A stretch of DNA of 64,000 bases from Paenibacillus sp. FSL H8-0548 (GTDB lineage: Bacteria; Bacillota; Bacilli; Paenibacillales; Paenibacillaceae). The notes beneath the pieces were generated by a model that saw only the letters and a program-made list of their open reading frames with translations, made no database searches and was not told the DNA's origin. The DNA lies in assembly GCF_038630985.1 (NCBI RefSeq), contig NZ_CP152049.1, forward strand, positions 3,243,501-3,307,500, written 5' to 3'. This document shows, piece by piece, positions 17,183-25,558 of this stretch (its first letter is position 1; the number at the start of each line of letters is the position of its first letter). The position numbers and the translations under genes were made by a program.

Positions 17183-17881
17183 ATGTCTTTTAACAAAATC
17201 GGTATTATAGGCGCTATGGCAGAGGAAATAGAATTACTGCATGAGCATGTAACTGTAGCCTCTCAGACAACGAAGGCAGGCATTACCTACTACGAGGGAA
17301 CGCTTCATGGCAAGACAGTCATCTATTGCAAATCAGGTGTAGGTAAGGTCAATTCGGCTGTCTGTACACAAATTTTGATTGATCTTGGAGCAGATTGTGT
17401 TCTTTTCACAGGCGTAGCGGGAGCCGTTGATCCTAGCTTGAACATCGGCGACATCGTCGTTTCATCAAGCTGCGTTCAGCATGATATGGATTGCTCGCCG
17501 CTGGGCTACGCACGGGGGACGATACCATTTCATCCTAAATCTGAATTTGTAGCTGACGAGCGCTTAGTAGATCTCGCCTCATCAGCTTGCAACCGACTTT
17601 TCTCGGGACACAGTCTCGAAGGAAAGATTCTCTCAGGAGATCAATTTATTGCCAGCCGTGATACGGTGAAGTTTCTTCATGAGACGCTGCAAGGTGCATG
17701 TGCGGAAATGGAAGGTGCTTCAGTCGCTCACGTATGTGATATGAATGATACACCGTTTGTTATTATTCGTTCCATGTCGGACAAGGCGGATGGATCAGCA
17801 CATGTGAACTTCGCTGAGTTTACTGTAACTGCTTCTAATCATTCTTATCAGATTATTGACGATATGGTTCAACATATTTAA
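17183..17881 (+). CDS. mtnN: 5'-methylthioadenosine/S-adenosylhomocysteine nucleosidase
   Basis: 232 residues. It hydrolyses methylthioadenosine and S-adenosylhomocysteine to adenine plus the thio-ribose, feeding methionine salvage and AI-2 formation. Visible features are the N-terminal IGIIGAMAEEIELL (catalytic Glu in AMAEE), the VLFTGVAGA ribose loop, the CAEMEGASVAHV substrate motif and RSMSDKADG with the catalytic Asp. It starts 5 bp after ccpA with a GGAGGA site inside the end of ccpA, so co-transcription is likely. A strong terminator follows. Confidence 0.94.
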   Translation: MSFNKIGIIGAMAEEIELLHEHVTVASQTTKAGITYYEGTLHGKTVIYCKSGVGKVNSAVCTQILIDLGADCVLFTGVAGAVDPSLNIGDIVVSSSCVQHDMDCSPLGYARGTIPFHPKSEFVADERLVDLASSACNRLFSGHSLEGKILSGDQFIASRDTVKFLHETLQGACAEMEGASVAHVCDMNDTPFVIIRSMSDKADGSAHVNFAEFTVTASNHSYQIIDDMVQHI

Positions 17882-17894
17882 TTCACTAAAGCTA

Positions 17895-17940
17895 CATAAA
17901 GAATCAGCCTTGATATTCGTATCGAGGCTGATTCTTTATG
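17895..17940 (+). terminator. Terminator after mtnN
   Basis: A 16-bp near-perfect stem (CATAAAGAATCAGCCT with AGGCTGATTCTTTATG) lies 13 bp after the stop. The A/T-rich outer arms make it potentially bidirectional. Confidence 0.85.
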
Positions 17941-18055
17941 TATGACACCCTTCGAAAGCTGCTTTTTGGCTGTGCTTCATTAATCTAACGGTCAGGATGT
18001 TTCAGTATATGCTAATATACAACTACATGTTTAGAAGGTCGAATCGGGGAACAAT

Positions 18056-18451
18056 ATGAAATTTTACATAGCTTCTAGTCTTAAAAATATAGAAAATGTA
18101 AGGCAAGTTGCAGAAAAATTGAAAGCACGTGGTTTTCAACAAACATACGACTGGACAACACATTCGAACATAGACAGCTTATCAAAACTCCGTAAAATTG
18201 GCCAAGAAGAAGTAACAGGGGTTTTGGATGCAGATGTTGTCATTGTCATGATCCCAGCGGGGAAAGGTAGTCATGTTGAGTTAGGAATTGCTCTGGGGGC
18301 CGGTAAGAAAATTTATTTATACTCCTCAACCAATGAACTGAATGAAATCGGAAACACTTGTACATTTTATCATGTGGAAGCAGTTCAACAGAGTATTGGC
18401 TTATTAGATGATTTGATAAATTGGGTCTGTCTTGATTACCAGCATCATTAA
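18056..18451 (+). CDS. Nucleoside 2-deoxyribosyltransferase-like protein
   Basis: 131 residues with the fold signature of nucleoside 2-deoxyribosyltransferases: the N-terminal FYIASSLKN strand, D in DADVVIVMIP, and the GSHVELGIALGAGKKIYLY segment carrying the catalytic-type glutamate. Relatives exchange bases on deoxynucleosides or hydrolyse nucleotides. Many such small proteins have no assigned substrate, so I give only the fold. It is a stand-alone gene in an accessory-looking stretch. Confidence 0.75.
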   Translation: MKFYIASSLKNIENVRQVAEKLKARGFQQTYDWTTHSNIDSLSKLRKIGQEEVTGVLDADVVIVMIPAGKGSHVELGIALGAGKKIYLYSSTNELNEIGNTCTFYHVEAVQQSIGLLDDLINWVCLDYQHH

Positions 18452-18509
18452 GCTATCGAGTTGGATAGTGTAATAAACTATCTAAAAATAATTTTTTATT
18501 GGAGGAAAT

Positions 18510-18881
18510 ATGAAACTAGGCGCATTCTCTGTAAGTTTAAGTGTAAAGGACATTTACCAATCAAAATTATTTTACGAAAATCTAGGATTTCAAATCTTCG
18601 GAGGCGATATTAGCCAAAATTGGCTCATTATGAAGAATGAAAGCTGTATAATTGGTCTATTCCAAGGGATGTTCGAAAAGAATATTCTGACCTTTAATCC
18701 AGGATGGAATGAAAATGCCGAAAATCTTAATTCGTTTACGGACATTCGGGATATTCAAAAACAGCTTAAAGCAAAAGGAATTAAAATACTGACTGAGGCA
18801 GATGAAACAAGCGAAGGCCCTGCAAGTTTTACCATTGAAGATCCGGATGGTAATTCCATTCTTATAGATCAACACAGATGA
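18510..18881 (+). CDS. VOC family (glyoxalase/bleomycin resistance) protein
   Basis: 123 residues forming the two beta-alpha-beta-beta-beta modules of the vicinal oxygen chelate fold. LGAFSVSLSVKDIYQSKLFYENLGF opens the protein and SFTIEDPDGNSILIDQH closes it. It resembles small glyoxalase-like proteins of unknown substrate. A GGAGGA site precedes the ATG. It lies 58 bp after the deoxyribosyltransferase-like gene and could share its transcript. Confidence 0.82.
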   Translation: MKLGAFSVSLSVKDIYQSKLFYENLGFQIFGGDISQNWLIMKNESCIIGLFQGMFEKNILTFNPGWNENAENLNSFTDIRDIQKQLKAKGIKILTEADETSEGPASFTIEDPDGNSILIDQHR

Positions 18882-19016
18882 AGTAGATAATGGCATACGT
18901 AGAGAAATGGTTAGTTAAAATATTTAAGTTAGCATTATTTAAATATATTTCCAATTTAGGAACCTCCAACGTCTACGGAACGTATTATCCAGTAAATGTC
19001 TTTCTGGAGGTGTAGA

Positions 19017-19274
19017 ATGGAGAATAAATACAATCCCTTTGATGATAAAACTATTCACACAACTCAGTCAGATAACAATACTGCTGATTATTCCGATAGA
19101 CAAGGATTTAATGATGTATTAAAGCATTATGATGCTGTAAATGGATTTCAAAGTCCAAAACTACTAAATCAAATTCCAAGGTCTCTAAGACAAATAATTC
19201 GATGGGCAATAATAATAAATATTTCAGTTTTTTTTGGATTTAATATCTACGATTCATTAAAAAGCATTTTCTAG
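19017..19274 (+). CDS. Small hypothetical protein with one C-terminal membrane helix
   Basis: The ATG at 19017 has a CTGGAGGTG ribosome site; the upstream ATG at 18996 has none. The 85-residue product is polar and Asn/Asp-rich in its first 55 residues and ends in a single hydrophobic helix (IIRWAIIINISVFFGFNIY), so it is probably tail-anchored. The sequence is AT-rich compared with the neighbouring core genes. No family is recognised. Confidence 0.55.
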   Translation: MENKYNPFDDKTIHTTQSDNNTADYSDRQGFNDVLKHYDAVNGFQSPKLLNQIPRSLRQIIRWAIIINISVFFGFNIYDSLKSIF

Positions 19275-20139
19275 CGGGAAGTTTTAGTTTGACAATAGCA
19301 GGAGTTGGCCGCGGCAGCTGCCCTAGCCTTTTTATTAGGCTAATGGCCGTTTTGAAAGAAGATTATTTAAATGGAGATCTGAAGTTGAAAGTTTTATGGC
19401 AAGAGAAGATGTTTCAAACCCTAGGGAATATTTCCTGAGTGTTCCTCTATTTCCGCATGCCCAGCCTACCACCTCAAACGGCAGCAACTGCGTTGCTATC
19501 TGAGATGGACTTGATCCAAGGTGACGAAATCCTGCGAATGAGTGAGTATATGTGAGATAAATCCTTAAAAACGACGGACTATACACTATAGTTTAATAAC
19601 ATATGGATGAGCAGGCGCTACGGTGACCCGCTCTTTTTTATTAAGCTAACCTTGCAGCAACCTTAGCTGCGTACGACTCGAAATTCGCTATATCCTACAC
19701 TAAAGTCACCGCTAGATGAAGGAGAAGCGCCTACACTGCACTTATTACAATGAAAACCTCACATGAGAGCTGTTTCAGACGGCTACATTGTACTATTGCA
19801 GCAGAATTAACTCCAAACCTACGAATATCGCCCGAGAATAGGCATTCTATTGCACAAACTACAGTGTACGTGCCCTAGTTAGGCCAGTAACGTCGATTAC
19901 GTTGTACAAACTGCAACGTAGCCTCTTCCTATAGCAGCGCTGAACCGATCGAGCTAGCACGACCAATCTAAGAACAGGGGAAAGAGAGCTAAAGCAACCC
20001 AACGAGATAAGTTGAACTAGAGATAAGGGTTGCAAAAGCGAGAAGATCGATTCTCCACAATGATCTTCTCGCTTCGTCTAAACTTCATTTTTTAAATTCA
20101 ACTTATATAGAGAGATTGCCCAATAAGGTGTGATACAAG
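19275..20139. repeat. 865-bp gene-free stretch of mixed repeat sequence
   Basis: No convincing gene. Short frames here lack ribosome sites and are broken by stops. It holds hairpin-plus-'TTATTAGGCTAA/TTATTAAGCTAAC' remnants at about 19310-19355 and 19610-19645. At 19730-19925 there are four copies, in both orientations, of a motif resembling TTGTACAAACTGCAGTGTAG. At 20040-20080 there is an inverted repeat of AGAAGATCGAT/GATCTTCTC sequence, and at 20062-20110 the block shared with 10165-10213. Confidence 0.65.
20062..20110 (+). repeat. 49-bp block shared with 10165-10213
   Basis: Second copy of the GATCTTCTCGCTTCG ... TTCAACTTATATAG block in the same orientation. It ends 30 bp before the GTG of the DUF1871-like gene. 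Unlike the first copy it is not followed by the Shine-Dalgarno-adjacent hairpin repeat. Confidence 0.8.
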
Positions 20140-20397
20140 GTGAAAATAAGTACTAAGCTTTTAACTGAAGTGATTAATAATTGGGATCCTATCGGTCTGT
20201 TAGCTGGAGGTGCTCCACAGAATGAGTATGATATTGAGATCAGTCAGATTGTGCAAAAGTCTATAACATGTACAAATGAAATAGAATTAGCAAAACTTAT
20301 ATATAGAGTGTTCAATGATATGATGGGTGTGAAGCTAGATCATCTAAGCTGCTTAAATCAGGCATTTACAGTAACTGAACGTAATAACAATACATGA
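20140..20397 (+). CDS. DUF1871-like protein (YugE type)
   Basis: 85 residues with GTG start and an AAGGTG site. The WDPIGLLAGGAPQNEYDIEI segment (residues 15-34) is the signature of the DUF1871/YugE family, small helical proteins of unknown function found in Bacillales. There are no catalytic residues or membrane segments. It is isolated between repeat-rich stretches. A YugN-like gene lies far away at 41097. Confidence 0.72.
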   Translation: MKISTKLLTEVINNWDPIGLLAGGAPQNEYDIEISQIVQKSITCTNEIELAKLIYRVFNDMMGVKLDHLSCLNQAFTVTERNNNT

Positions 20398-20540
20398 TTG
20401 AACTAAAGGGAACGTATAGCTTAACATTCACAAAGAAGAGGCTGCCGGCATAAATCGGCAGCCTGGTTGAGCTAACGGTCGGGATACTTACAAACTGTAA
20501 TGAAGAATGTGGTTATATTTGTATGTCAGGAGGTGATATT

Positions 20541-20870
20541 TTGGTTAATATTATGATCATTTCACTCACTGCTATATTTTTAGCTTTGTTTATATTTGGA
20601 CTTATACAATGTAGAAAACATTCCTTTACAGCAGGCTTTTATTTCTTTCTTCTCTTAATTGTCCATCAGATTTTACCTTATATTTATTCCCCTTTTATTC
20701 ATAGATACATTGATTATTCATCGACTAGCGGTAATACTCCCATGGGAATGACTATTGGCGAATTAGTAGCTTGGTTTACTCTACTTCCTAGAATTATAGA
20801 AGTTATTGCTTTTAGCTTTTTAGTTGTTGGACTATATCGAATGTGGAAATCTAAGACCATCAAGTCATGA
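20541..20870 (+). CDS. Small membrane protein of unknown function
   Basis: An AGGAGGTGAT ribosome site sits 5 bases before the TTG at 20541, so this start is preferred to the ATG at 20523 inside the site. The 109-residue product has three hydrophobic segments (about residues 3-22, 32-50 and 82-103) and a short charged tail. It is AT-rich and has no recognised family. Upstream, at 20440-20470, a GGCTGCCG/CGGCAGCC hairpin separates it from the DUF1871-like gene. Confidence 0.55.
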   Translation: MVNIMIISLTAIFLALFIFGLIQCRKHSFTAGFYFFLLLIVHQILPYIYSPFIHRYIDYSSTSGNTPMGMTIGELVAWFTLLPRIIEVIAFSFLVVGLYRMWKSKTIKS

Positions 20871-20935
20871 TCATCGCAGTTTATTCCGCTAAAACTCCAA
20901 GATATGAAGCAGACATCCATTTTACGAACAGATAA

Positions 20936-22117
20936 TCATTCAATATCTTGAATAACGATTTTTTGCATTACTTTATTTTTGTCACTTATCTCGGCGCGGC
21001 GGGGCATAGGCTCAATATCTGCTGGATCATCCAACCATTTTGTCGGAAGCGTATGCGGGCTCATTTGTGACCAGCGATTGAGCCAGCACTCAGGAAGTAA
21101 AGCCTCTTCATTGTTAGCGATTGCTTTGGTAATGGGGTGGTCGATCATCGTAAGCCAGACCAAGGACCAAGCTCTAGGCACCACTCTAAAAATATCGTAT
21201 CCTCCTCCGCCGAGCGCGATCCACCGCCCCTTCGTATACTCATGAGCTAGCTCATGAAGGATAGCAGGGATTTCAGCGTAGATTCTCATGCTGCAATGAA
21301 TGTGTGAGAGAGGATCATAAGCGTGCGCATCACAGCCGTGTTGGCTAATGATGACATCGGGCTGAAAAGCTTTGATGACTTTGCGCAGCGTGACATTGAA
21401 GCTCTCAAGCCAGGAGTCATCCTCGGTATAAGGCTCAAGGGGCATGTTGAAGCAAGCACCAAAGCCATGGTCCACTCCTTTCTCATGAACGAAGCCGGTA
21501 CCTGGAAACAAAAATTTCCCAGTTTCATGAATCGAATAAGTGCATACGTCAGGATCGTCATAAAATACCCATTGAACGCCATCCCCATGATGAACATCGG
21601 TATCAATATAAAGTACCTTTGCCCCATAGGTTTGACGTATATGCTTGATCGCCACTGCTGCATCATTATATATGCAAAAGCCGGAGGCGCGGTCAGGGAA
21701 GGCGTGATGGAGTCCGCCGGCAATATGGTAAGCATGGTTGACCCGGCCCGACATGACAGCGTCAGCTGCCGCTACAGAGCCGCTGACGATGGTCATAGCG
21801 GCCTTATGCATGCCTGGAAAGTACGGGGTGTCCTCAGTATGAAGGCCAAACTGCTGCGCGAGCAAGCTGCGATCAGCGAAATGCTCATCTTCACTTAACT
21901 GCTTAACTGCCGACAAATAATCGGTTCGGTGCACGAGTGAGAGCAGTTCCGCTTCCGTATAAGCTGCTGGAGCTTCGATATGCTCCTCGGTCAATGCTTT
22001 GACTTCCTTAAGCAAATCGATCGTCAGCGTTATGCGGAGGGGGTCAAAAGGGTGCTCTTCACCAAATTTATACCCGCTAGAATCGGTGTGATTTATGAAA
22101 ATAGCATCTGAAGTCAT
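20936..22117 (-). CDS. acuC: Acetoin utilisation protein AcuC, class I histone deacetylase-like
   Basis: A 393-residue zinc-dependent deacetylase of the arginase/HDAC fold. It has the HDAC motifs HHAFPDRASGFCIYND and YIDTDVHHGDGVQWVF (catalytic His pair and zinc ligands) and GFGACFNMPLEP. In B. subtilis AcuC removes the acetyl group that AcuA places on acetyl-CoA synthetase. The ATG at 22117 directly follows an AGGAGG site; the longer frame to 22162 only reads through the upstream repeat. The gene is downstream of acuA in the same direction. acuB is absent between them and four tandem 37-bp repeats lie there instead. Confidence 0.92.
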   Translation of the reverse strand: MTSDAIFINHTDSSGYKFGEEHPFDPLRITLTIDLLKEVKALTEEHIEAPAAYTEAELLSLVHRTDYLSAVKQLSEDEHFADRSLLAQQFGLHTEDTPYFPGMHKAAMTIVSGSVAAADAVMSGRVNHAYHIAGGLHHAFPDRASGFCIYNDAAVAIKHIRQTYGAKVLYIDTDVHHGDGVQWVFYDDPDVCTYSIHETGKFLFPGTGFVHEKGVDHGFGACFNMPLEPYTEDDSWLESFNVTLRKVIKAFQPDVIISQHGCDAHAYDPLSHIHCSMRIYAEIPAILHELAHEYTKGRWIALGGGGYDIFRVVPRAWSLVWLTMIDHPITKAIANNEEALLPECWLNRWSQMSPHTLPTKWLDDPADIEPMPRRAEISDKNKVMQKIVIQDIE

Positions 22118-22130
22118 TCGGATCCTCCTA

Positions 22131-22270
22131 AAGGTTTGCGGAGCAAACCACTTCGTAAGCATGGGCTAAGGTTTGCGAAGCAAACCACTTCGTAAGCATG
22201 AGCTAAGGTTTGCGAAGCAAACCACTTCGTAAGCATGAGCTAAGGTTTGCGAAGCAAACCACTTCGTAAG
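22131..22270 (-). repeat. Four tandem 37-bp hairpin repeats between acuA and acuC
   Basis: Units begin at 22131, 22168, 22205 and 22242 at exact 37-bp spacing; the last lacks its tail. On the acuC strand each reads ATGCTTACGAAG, TGGTTTGC, a 3-base loop, GCAAACC. The unit nearest acuC differs in the loop (TCC rather than TTC) and its hairpin abuts the acuC TAGGAGG site. No unique spacers separate the units. Confidence 0.93.
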
Positions 22271-22271
22271 A

Positions 22272-22907
22272 TTAATACATAAATCTTTGTCGGAATCGTA
22301 CCCGGTCGAAATGCTCGACTGAGCTAAGCGGCACCTCTTTACCGATCTTCACCATGAGACAATTAGCAGGGTGGGAGCAAATCTCGGGATCATCTGTAGC
22401 AAACCAAACCATGCCTACTGCTTGCATCAAACGCTCCATCATTTTGCGATACTCCCACACATTAAGCTTAGTTCCTTCCAAATCCCAATGCCAATAATAT
22501 TCAGTCGTAAAAACGATCATATTTTCTAATTGCTCCTCTGCGAAAGCAAGCTCTATCATTCGTTTCCCAAGTCCGCAGCCGCGATAATCATCAGCTACTT
22601 CAATCGCACCGAGCTCGATAAGATCTGTCATGCCGCCGTCTGACCAGCGCTCAAGCTCATCGGCATAGTGGAAGGTGACATAACCGACAATGACATTGCC
22701 TTCACGCGCCAAAATAATTCTTCCTTCATCAAGGCCGGCAATTTCAACTAGCGCTATATGCTGCTCTAGCGGTCTGCGGAAAGCATCTAATGCTTTGTGC
22801 ATTGACATTTCGGCTAGTCGATTGGGTGCTACAGGTCCTTCCAAGATAAGCTCACGGCTTTCGCCAAGAGAAAGCTGCTCTCTCTGCAAGCGCTTTCGGT
22901 GTTCCAA
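22272..22907 (-). CDS. acuA: Protein N-acetyltransferase AcuA (GNAT family)
   Basis: 211 residues, TTG start behind AAAGGAGG. The GNAT core is visible: LIELGAIEVADDYRGCGLGKRMIELAF contains the acetyl-CoA pyrophosphate loop, and ENMIVFTTEYYWHWDLEGT is typical of AcuA. In B. subtilis AcuA acetylates a lysine of acetyl-CoA synthetase and inactivates it; AcuC reverses this. Its target gene acsA lies directly divergent, 238 bp away. A cre-like sequence overlaps codons 3-8. It ends one base after the tandem repeats begin on its 3' side. Confidence 0.92.
   Translation of the reverse strand: MEHRKRLQREQLSLGESRELILEGPVAPNRLAEMSMHKALDAFRRPLEQHIALVEIAGLDEGRIILAREGNVIVGYVTFHYADELERWSDGGMTDLIELGAIEVADDYRGCGLGKRMIELAFAEEQLENMIVFTTEYYWHWDLEGTKLNVWEYRKMMERLMQAVGMVWFATDDPEICSHPANCLMVKIGKEVPLSSVEHFDRVRFRQRFMY
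22884..22899 (-). promoter_or_regulatory. cre-like site overlapping the start of acuA
   Basis: On the acuA strand the sequence CCGAAAGCGCTTGCAG keeps the AAGCGCTT core of the CcpA operator, with mismatches in the outer positions. A cre near the start is plausible for an operon known in B. subtilis to be CcpA-repressed, but the sequence is coding and the match is partial. Confidence 0.35.
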
Positions 22908-23091
22908 AGGCTGAACCTCCTTTACTCTTCGTTAGCTGACGATTTCAAACCTCTAATACTCTTTATAACAAACATTTCAAGAAATGAAAAGCGTAGTCGA
23001 ATAGAAAAAGGTTATGCTATAATAGGTTTGGCGGTTTAAAAAAGGGATACGCAAATGAAGCACTGCTTGTTTGCTCAAGCAAAGTTATAAT

Positions 23092-23107
23092 TTGAAAGCG
23101 TATTCTT
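23092..23107. promoter_or_regulatory. Catabolite-responsive element (cre) upstream of acsA
   Basis: TTGAAAGCGTATTCTT matches the WTGNNARCGNWWWCAW consensus at 15 of 16 positions. It lies 38 bp before the acsA start, a suitable place for CcpA repression. CcpA is encoded at 16173 in this window. Confidence 0.7.
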
Positions 23108-23145
23108 ATAAAAATGACATGTAGATTTGATGGGAGAGTGACAAT

Positions 23146-24870
23146 ATGATCAACTTGCATCAAGAAAGAATTCCAGCGACGGCAACAAATCCGAATTTAC
23201 CAAACTATGAAGCAGCGGTAGAATCTTTTGATTGGACTCAAATCGAAAGTCAGTTTAGCTGGTATACGACAGGCAAAGTTAATATGGCATATGAGGCCAT
23301 TGATCGACATGTTGAGCTTGGTAAAGGTGACAAAATCGCCCTATACTACAGTGATGGTGAACGAGATGAGTCCTACACCTTTGCTCAGCTAAGCAAGCAA
23401 TCCAATCGATTTGCAAATGTTTTACGTAAGCTAGGCGTTACTAAGGGGGATCGAGTGTTTGTTTTTATGCCTCGGACGCCTGAGCTTTATTTTAGTGCAA
23501 TCGGAGCACTTAAGGTTGGTGCAGTGGTTGGACCGTTATTTGAGGCATTTATGGAGACAGCGGTTAAGGATAGGCTGAAGGATAGCGAAGCCACAGCGAT
23601 CATTACGACCCCCGCCCTATATAAAAGAATTAAGCGTGAAGAGCTGCCGAATCTTAAGCATATTATTGTATTTGGTCAGGATGTGCCTAAGGATGAAGGC
23701 ATCATTGATTTCGCCGAAGAGATGGCTAGTTCATCGGATGAAGCTGAAATCGAGTGGTTGGATCGTGAGGACGGTCTTATTTTACATTATACTTCTGGAT
23801 CAACGGGTAAACCGAAGGGCGTCTACCATGTGCAAAACGCAATGATACAGCATCTGTATACAGGCCAAGTTGTACTTGATTTGAAAGAAAATGATATTTA
23901 CTGGTGCACAGCTGACCCAGGTTGGGTTACAGGCACCTCGTATGGCATTTTTGGACCGTGGCTAAATGGAGCAACTAACGTCGTTCGGGGCGGACGCTTC
24001 AGCCCAAGCGATTGGTATAGCATTATTCAAAAATATGGTGTGACCGTGTGGTATAGCGCGCCTACAGCTTTCCGTATGCTTATGGGTGCAGGCGATGATA
24101 TTTCCAAGGAGTTTGATCTTACCAGCCTGCGGCATGTGCTGAGCGTAGGAGAGCCTCTTAATCCAGAAGTTGTTCGTTGGGGCTTGAAGGTATACGGTCA
24201 ACGTATTCATGATACTTGGTGGATGACTGAGACGGGTGGGCAGCTTATTTGCAACTATCCGAGCATGGATATTAAGCCGGGCTCGATGGGGAAGCCATTG
24301 CCAGGAATTAAAGCATCCATTATTGATGACAGCGGCAATGAGGTTCCGCCATATCGGATGGGCAATTTAGCGATTCAGACGCCTTGGCCGTCTATGATGC
24401 GCAAGGTATGGAATAATCCTTCGAAATATGAGGAATATTTTTACGTCAAGGGCTGGTACATCTCGGGGGACTCAGCCTATATGGATGAGGACGGATATTT
24501 TTGGTTTCAAGGACGTATAGATGATGTCATCAATACCTCCGGGGAGCGGGTAGGTCCGTTCGAGGTGGAGAGCAAGCTCGTCGAGCATCCGGCAGTAGCG
24601 GAGGCAGGTGTTATTGGCAAGCCTGACCCGATGCGCGGTGAAATTATTAAAGCATTTATTGCGCTGCGGGAAGGCTTCGAAGCCTCCGATGAATTGAAGC
24701 AGGAGATTTCTCAATTTGTAAAGCTTGGTTTGTCTGCTCATGCTGCGCCTAGAGAAATTGAGTTTAAGGATAAGCTTCCTAAAACACGCAGCGGCAAAAT
24801 TATGCGCCGGGTTCTCAAAGCCTGGGAGCTGAATTTGCCAACAGGGGATTTGTCTACGATTGAGGATTAG
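23146..24870 (+). CDS. acsA: Acetyl-CoA synthetase
   Basis: A 574-residue AMP-forming acyl-adenylating enzyme that activates acetate to acetyl-CoA. It shows the P-loop-like YTSGSTGKPKG motif (about residues 220-230), WWMTETGGQ (about 362-370) and the C-terminal PKTRSGKIMRR, in which Lys551 is the residue AcuA-type enzymes acetylate. Length and motifs fit Bacillus AcsA. It is transcribed divergently from acuA-acuC, its modification and reactivation genes, and has a cre site in its promoter region. It ends in a bidirectional terminator shared with the VOC gene. Confidence 0.95.
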   Translation: MINLHQERIPATATNPNLPNYEAAVESFDWTQIESQFSWYTTGKVNMAYEAIDRHVELGKGDKIALYYSDGERDESYTFAQLSKQSNRFANVLRKLGVTKGDRVFVFMPRTPELYFSAIGALKVGAVVGPLFEAFMETAVKDRLKDSEATAIITTPALYKRIKREELPNLKHIIVFGQDVPKDEGIIDFAEEMASSSDEAEIEWLDREDGLILHYTSGSTGKPKGVYHVQNAMIQHLYTGQVVLDLKENDIYWCTADPGWVTGTSYGIFGPWLNGATNVVRGGRFSPSDWYSIIQKYGVTVWYSAPTAFRMLMGAGDDISKEFDLTSLRHVLSVGEPLNPEVVRWGLKVYGQRIHDTWWMTETGGQLICNYPSMDIKPGSMGKPLPGIKASIIDDSGNEVPPYRMGNLAIQTPWPSMMRKVWNNPSKYEEYFYVKGWYISGDSAYMDEDGYFWFQGRIDDVINTSGERVGPFEVESKLVEHPAVAEAGVIGKPDPMRGEIIKAFIALREGFEASDELKQEISQFVKLGLSAHAAPREIEFKDKLPKTRSGKIMRRVLKAWELNLPTGDLSTIED

Positions 24871-24890
24871 ATCAAATAGTTATGAAAGAA

Positions 24891-24945
24891 AACAATAAAA
24901 ATAGAGGATGCTTCCATTCAGGAGGCATCCTCTATTTTTATTGTT
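24891..24945. terminator. Bidirectional terminator between acsA and VOC gene
   Basis: AACAATAAAAATAGAGGATGC pairs almost perfectly with GCATCCTCTATTTTTATTGTT around a 12-base loop. The A-rich left and T-rich right arms terminate both convergent genes. Confidence 0.9.
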
Positions 24946-24951
24946 CACGTG

Positions 24952-25335
24952 CTATCTTTGAAACAATTCGATCCGTTCCCCTTCAGGTCCGCTAATGAAA
25001 AAATAACGATAGCCATTTGGAAGTGTCGTAATAGCTTCATCAATGAAGGAAACTTCGAGCTGCTGCAAACGGTCAAACTCAGCTTGTACATCACTAACGG
25101 TTATGGCAAAATGATGCACCTTGCCTTCGGCGGGGAGGCTGTCGTTATAGCCCTGGATTAATTCAAGCTCTGTTTCGTCGGAATGACCGAAGCCGAGAAA
25201 GGCGAGTTCAATAACTCCATTCGAATGCGGTGTGCGTCCTTTTAGCTCAAAACCGAGAATGTCGGTATAAAAGGCGATGGAGGCTTCAATGTCTCTAACC
25301 ATAACGCCTACGTGATCGATTCGTTTTTGTATCAT
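24952..25335 (-). CDS. VOC family protein, glyoxalase/methylmalonyl-CoA epimerase-like
   Basis: 127 residues. It opens with RIDHVGVMVRDIEASIAFYTDILGF, has HHFAITVSD in the centre and ends GPEGERIELFQR, the paired metal-ligand strands (His, Glu) of the vicinal oxygen chelate fold. The pattern is closest to lactoylglutathione lyase or methylmalonyl-CoA epimerase-like proteins; the substrate is not determined. Convergent with acsA and sharing its terminator. Confidence 0.85.
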   Translation of the reverse strand: MIQKRIDHVGVMVRDIEASIAFYTDILGFELKGRTPHSNGVIELAFLGFGHSDETELELIQGYNDSLPAEGKVHHFAITVSDVQAEFDRLQQLEVSFIDEAITTLPNGYRYFFISGPEGERIELFQR

Positions 25336-25480
25336 TATCGCTTAATCCTTTCCAACATCCATAATGTAATATCATTTCACTATTGATTAGTGTTTCCTAT
25401 CATAAGGAGAAGATATTTAGTTGTCAAGCTGGAATAATCGGATTTAATTAAGAGGGGAATTCTTATACTTAAAAAATGGT

Positions 25481-25508
25481 TTGACATTTAGTTGTGCGGA
25501 TTTATAAT
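25481..25508 (+). promoter_or_regulatory. SigA-type promoter of the aldo/keto reductase
   Basis: A perfect TTGACA (25481-25486) and TATAAT (25503-25508) are separated by 16 bp, 50 bp upstream of the start codon. Confidence 0.8.
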
Positions 25509-25558
25509 TGAATTAGTCATAGTATTCTAATGGGAATTATTGAGTAAAGGAGGTTTAC

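Noticed and set aside
19335..19586. Reverse open frame of 83 codons
   Set aside because: No ribosome site, no recognisable protein and repeat-rich surroundings. It is most likely noncoding.
22118..22162. N-terminal extension of AcuC (MLTKWFAPQT...)
   Set aside because: It comes from reading the first hairpin repeat. The AGGAGG site is in front of the ATG at 22117.
22131..22270. CRISPR-like array
   Set aside because: The 37-bp units are directly contiguous with no unique spacers, and no cas gene is present. The same unit occurs singly at other loci next to ribosome sites.
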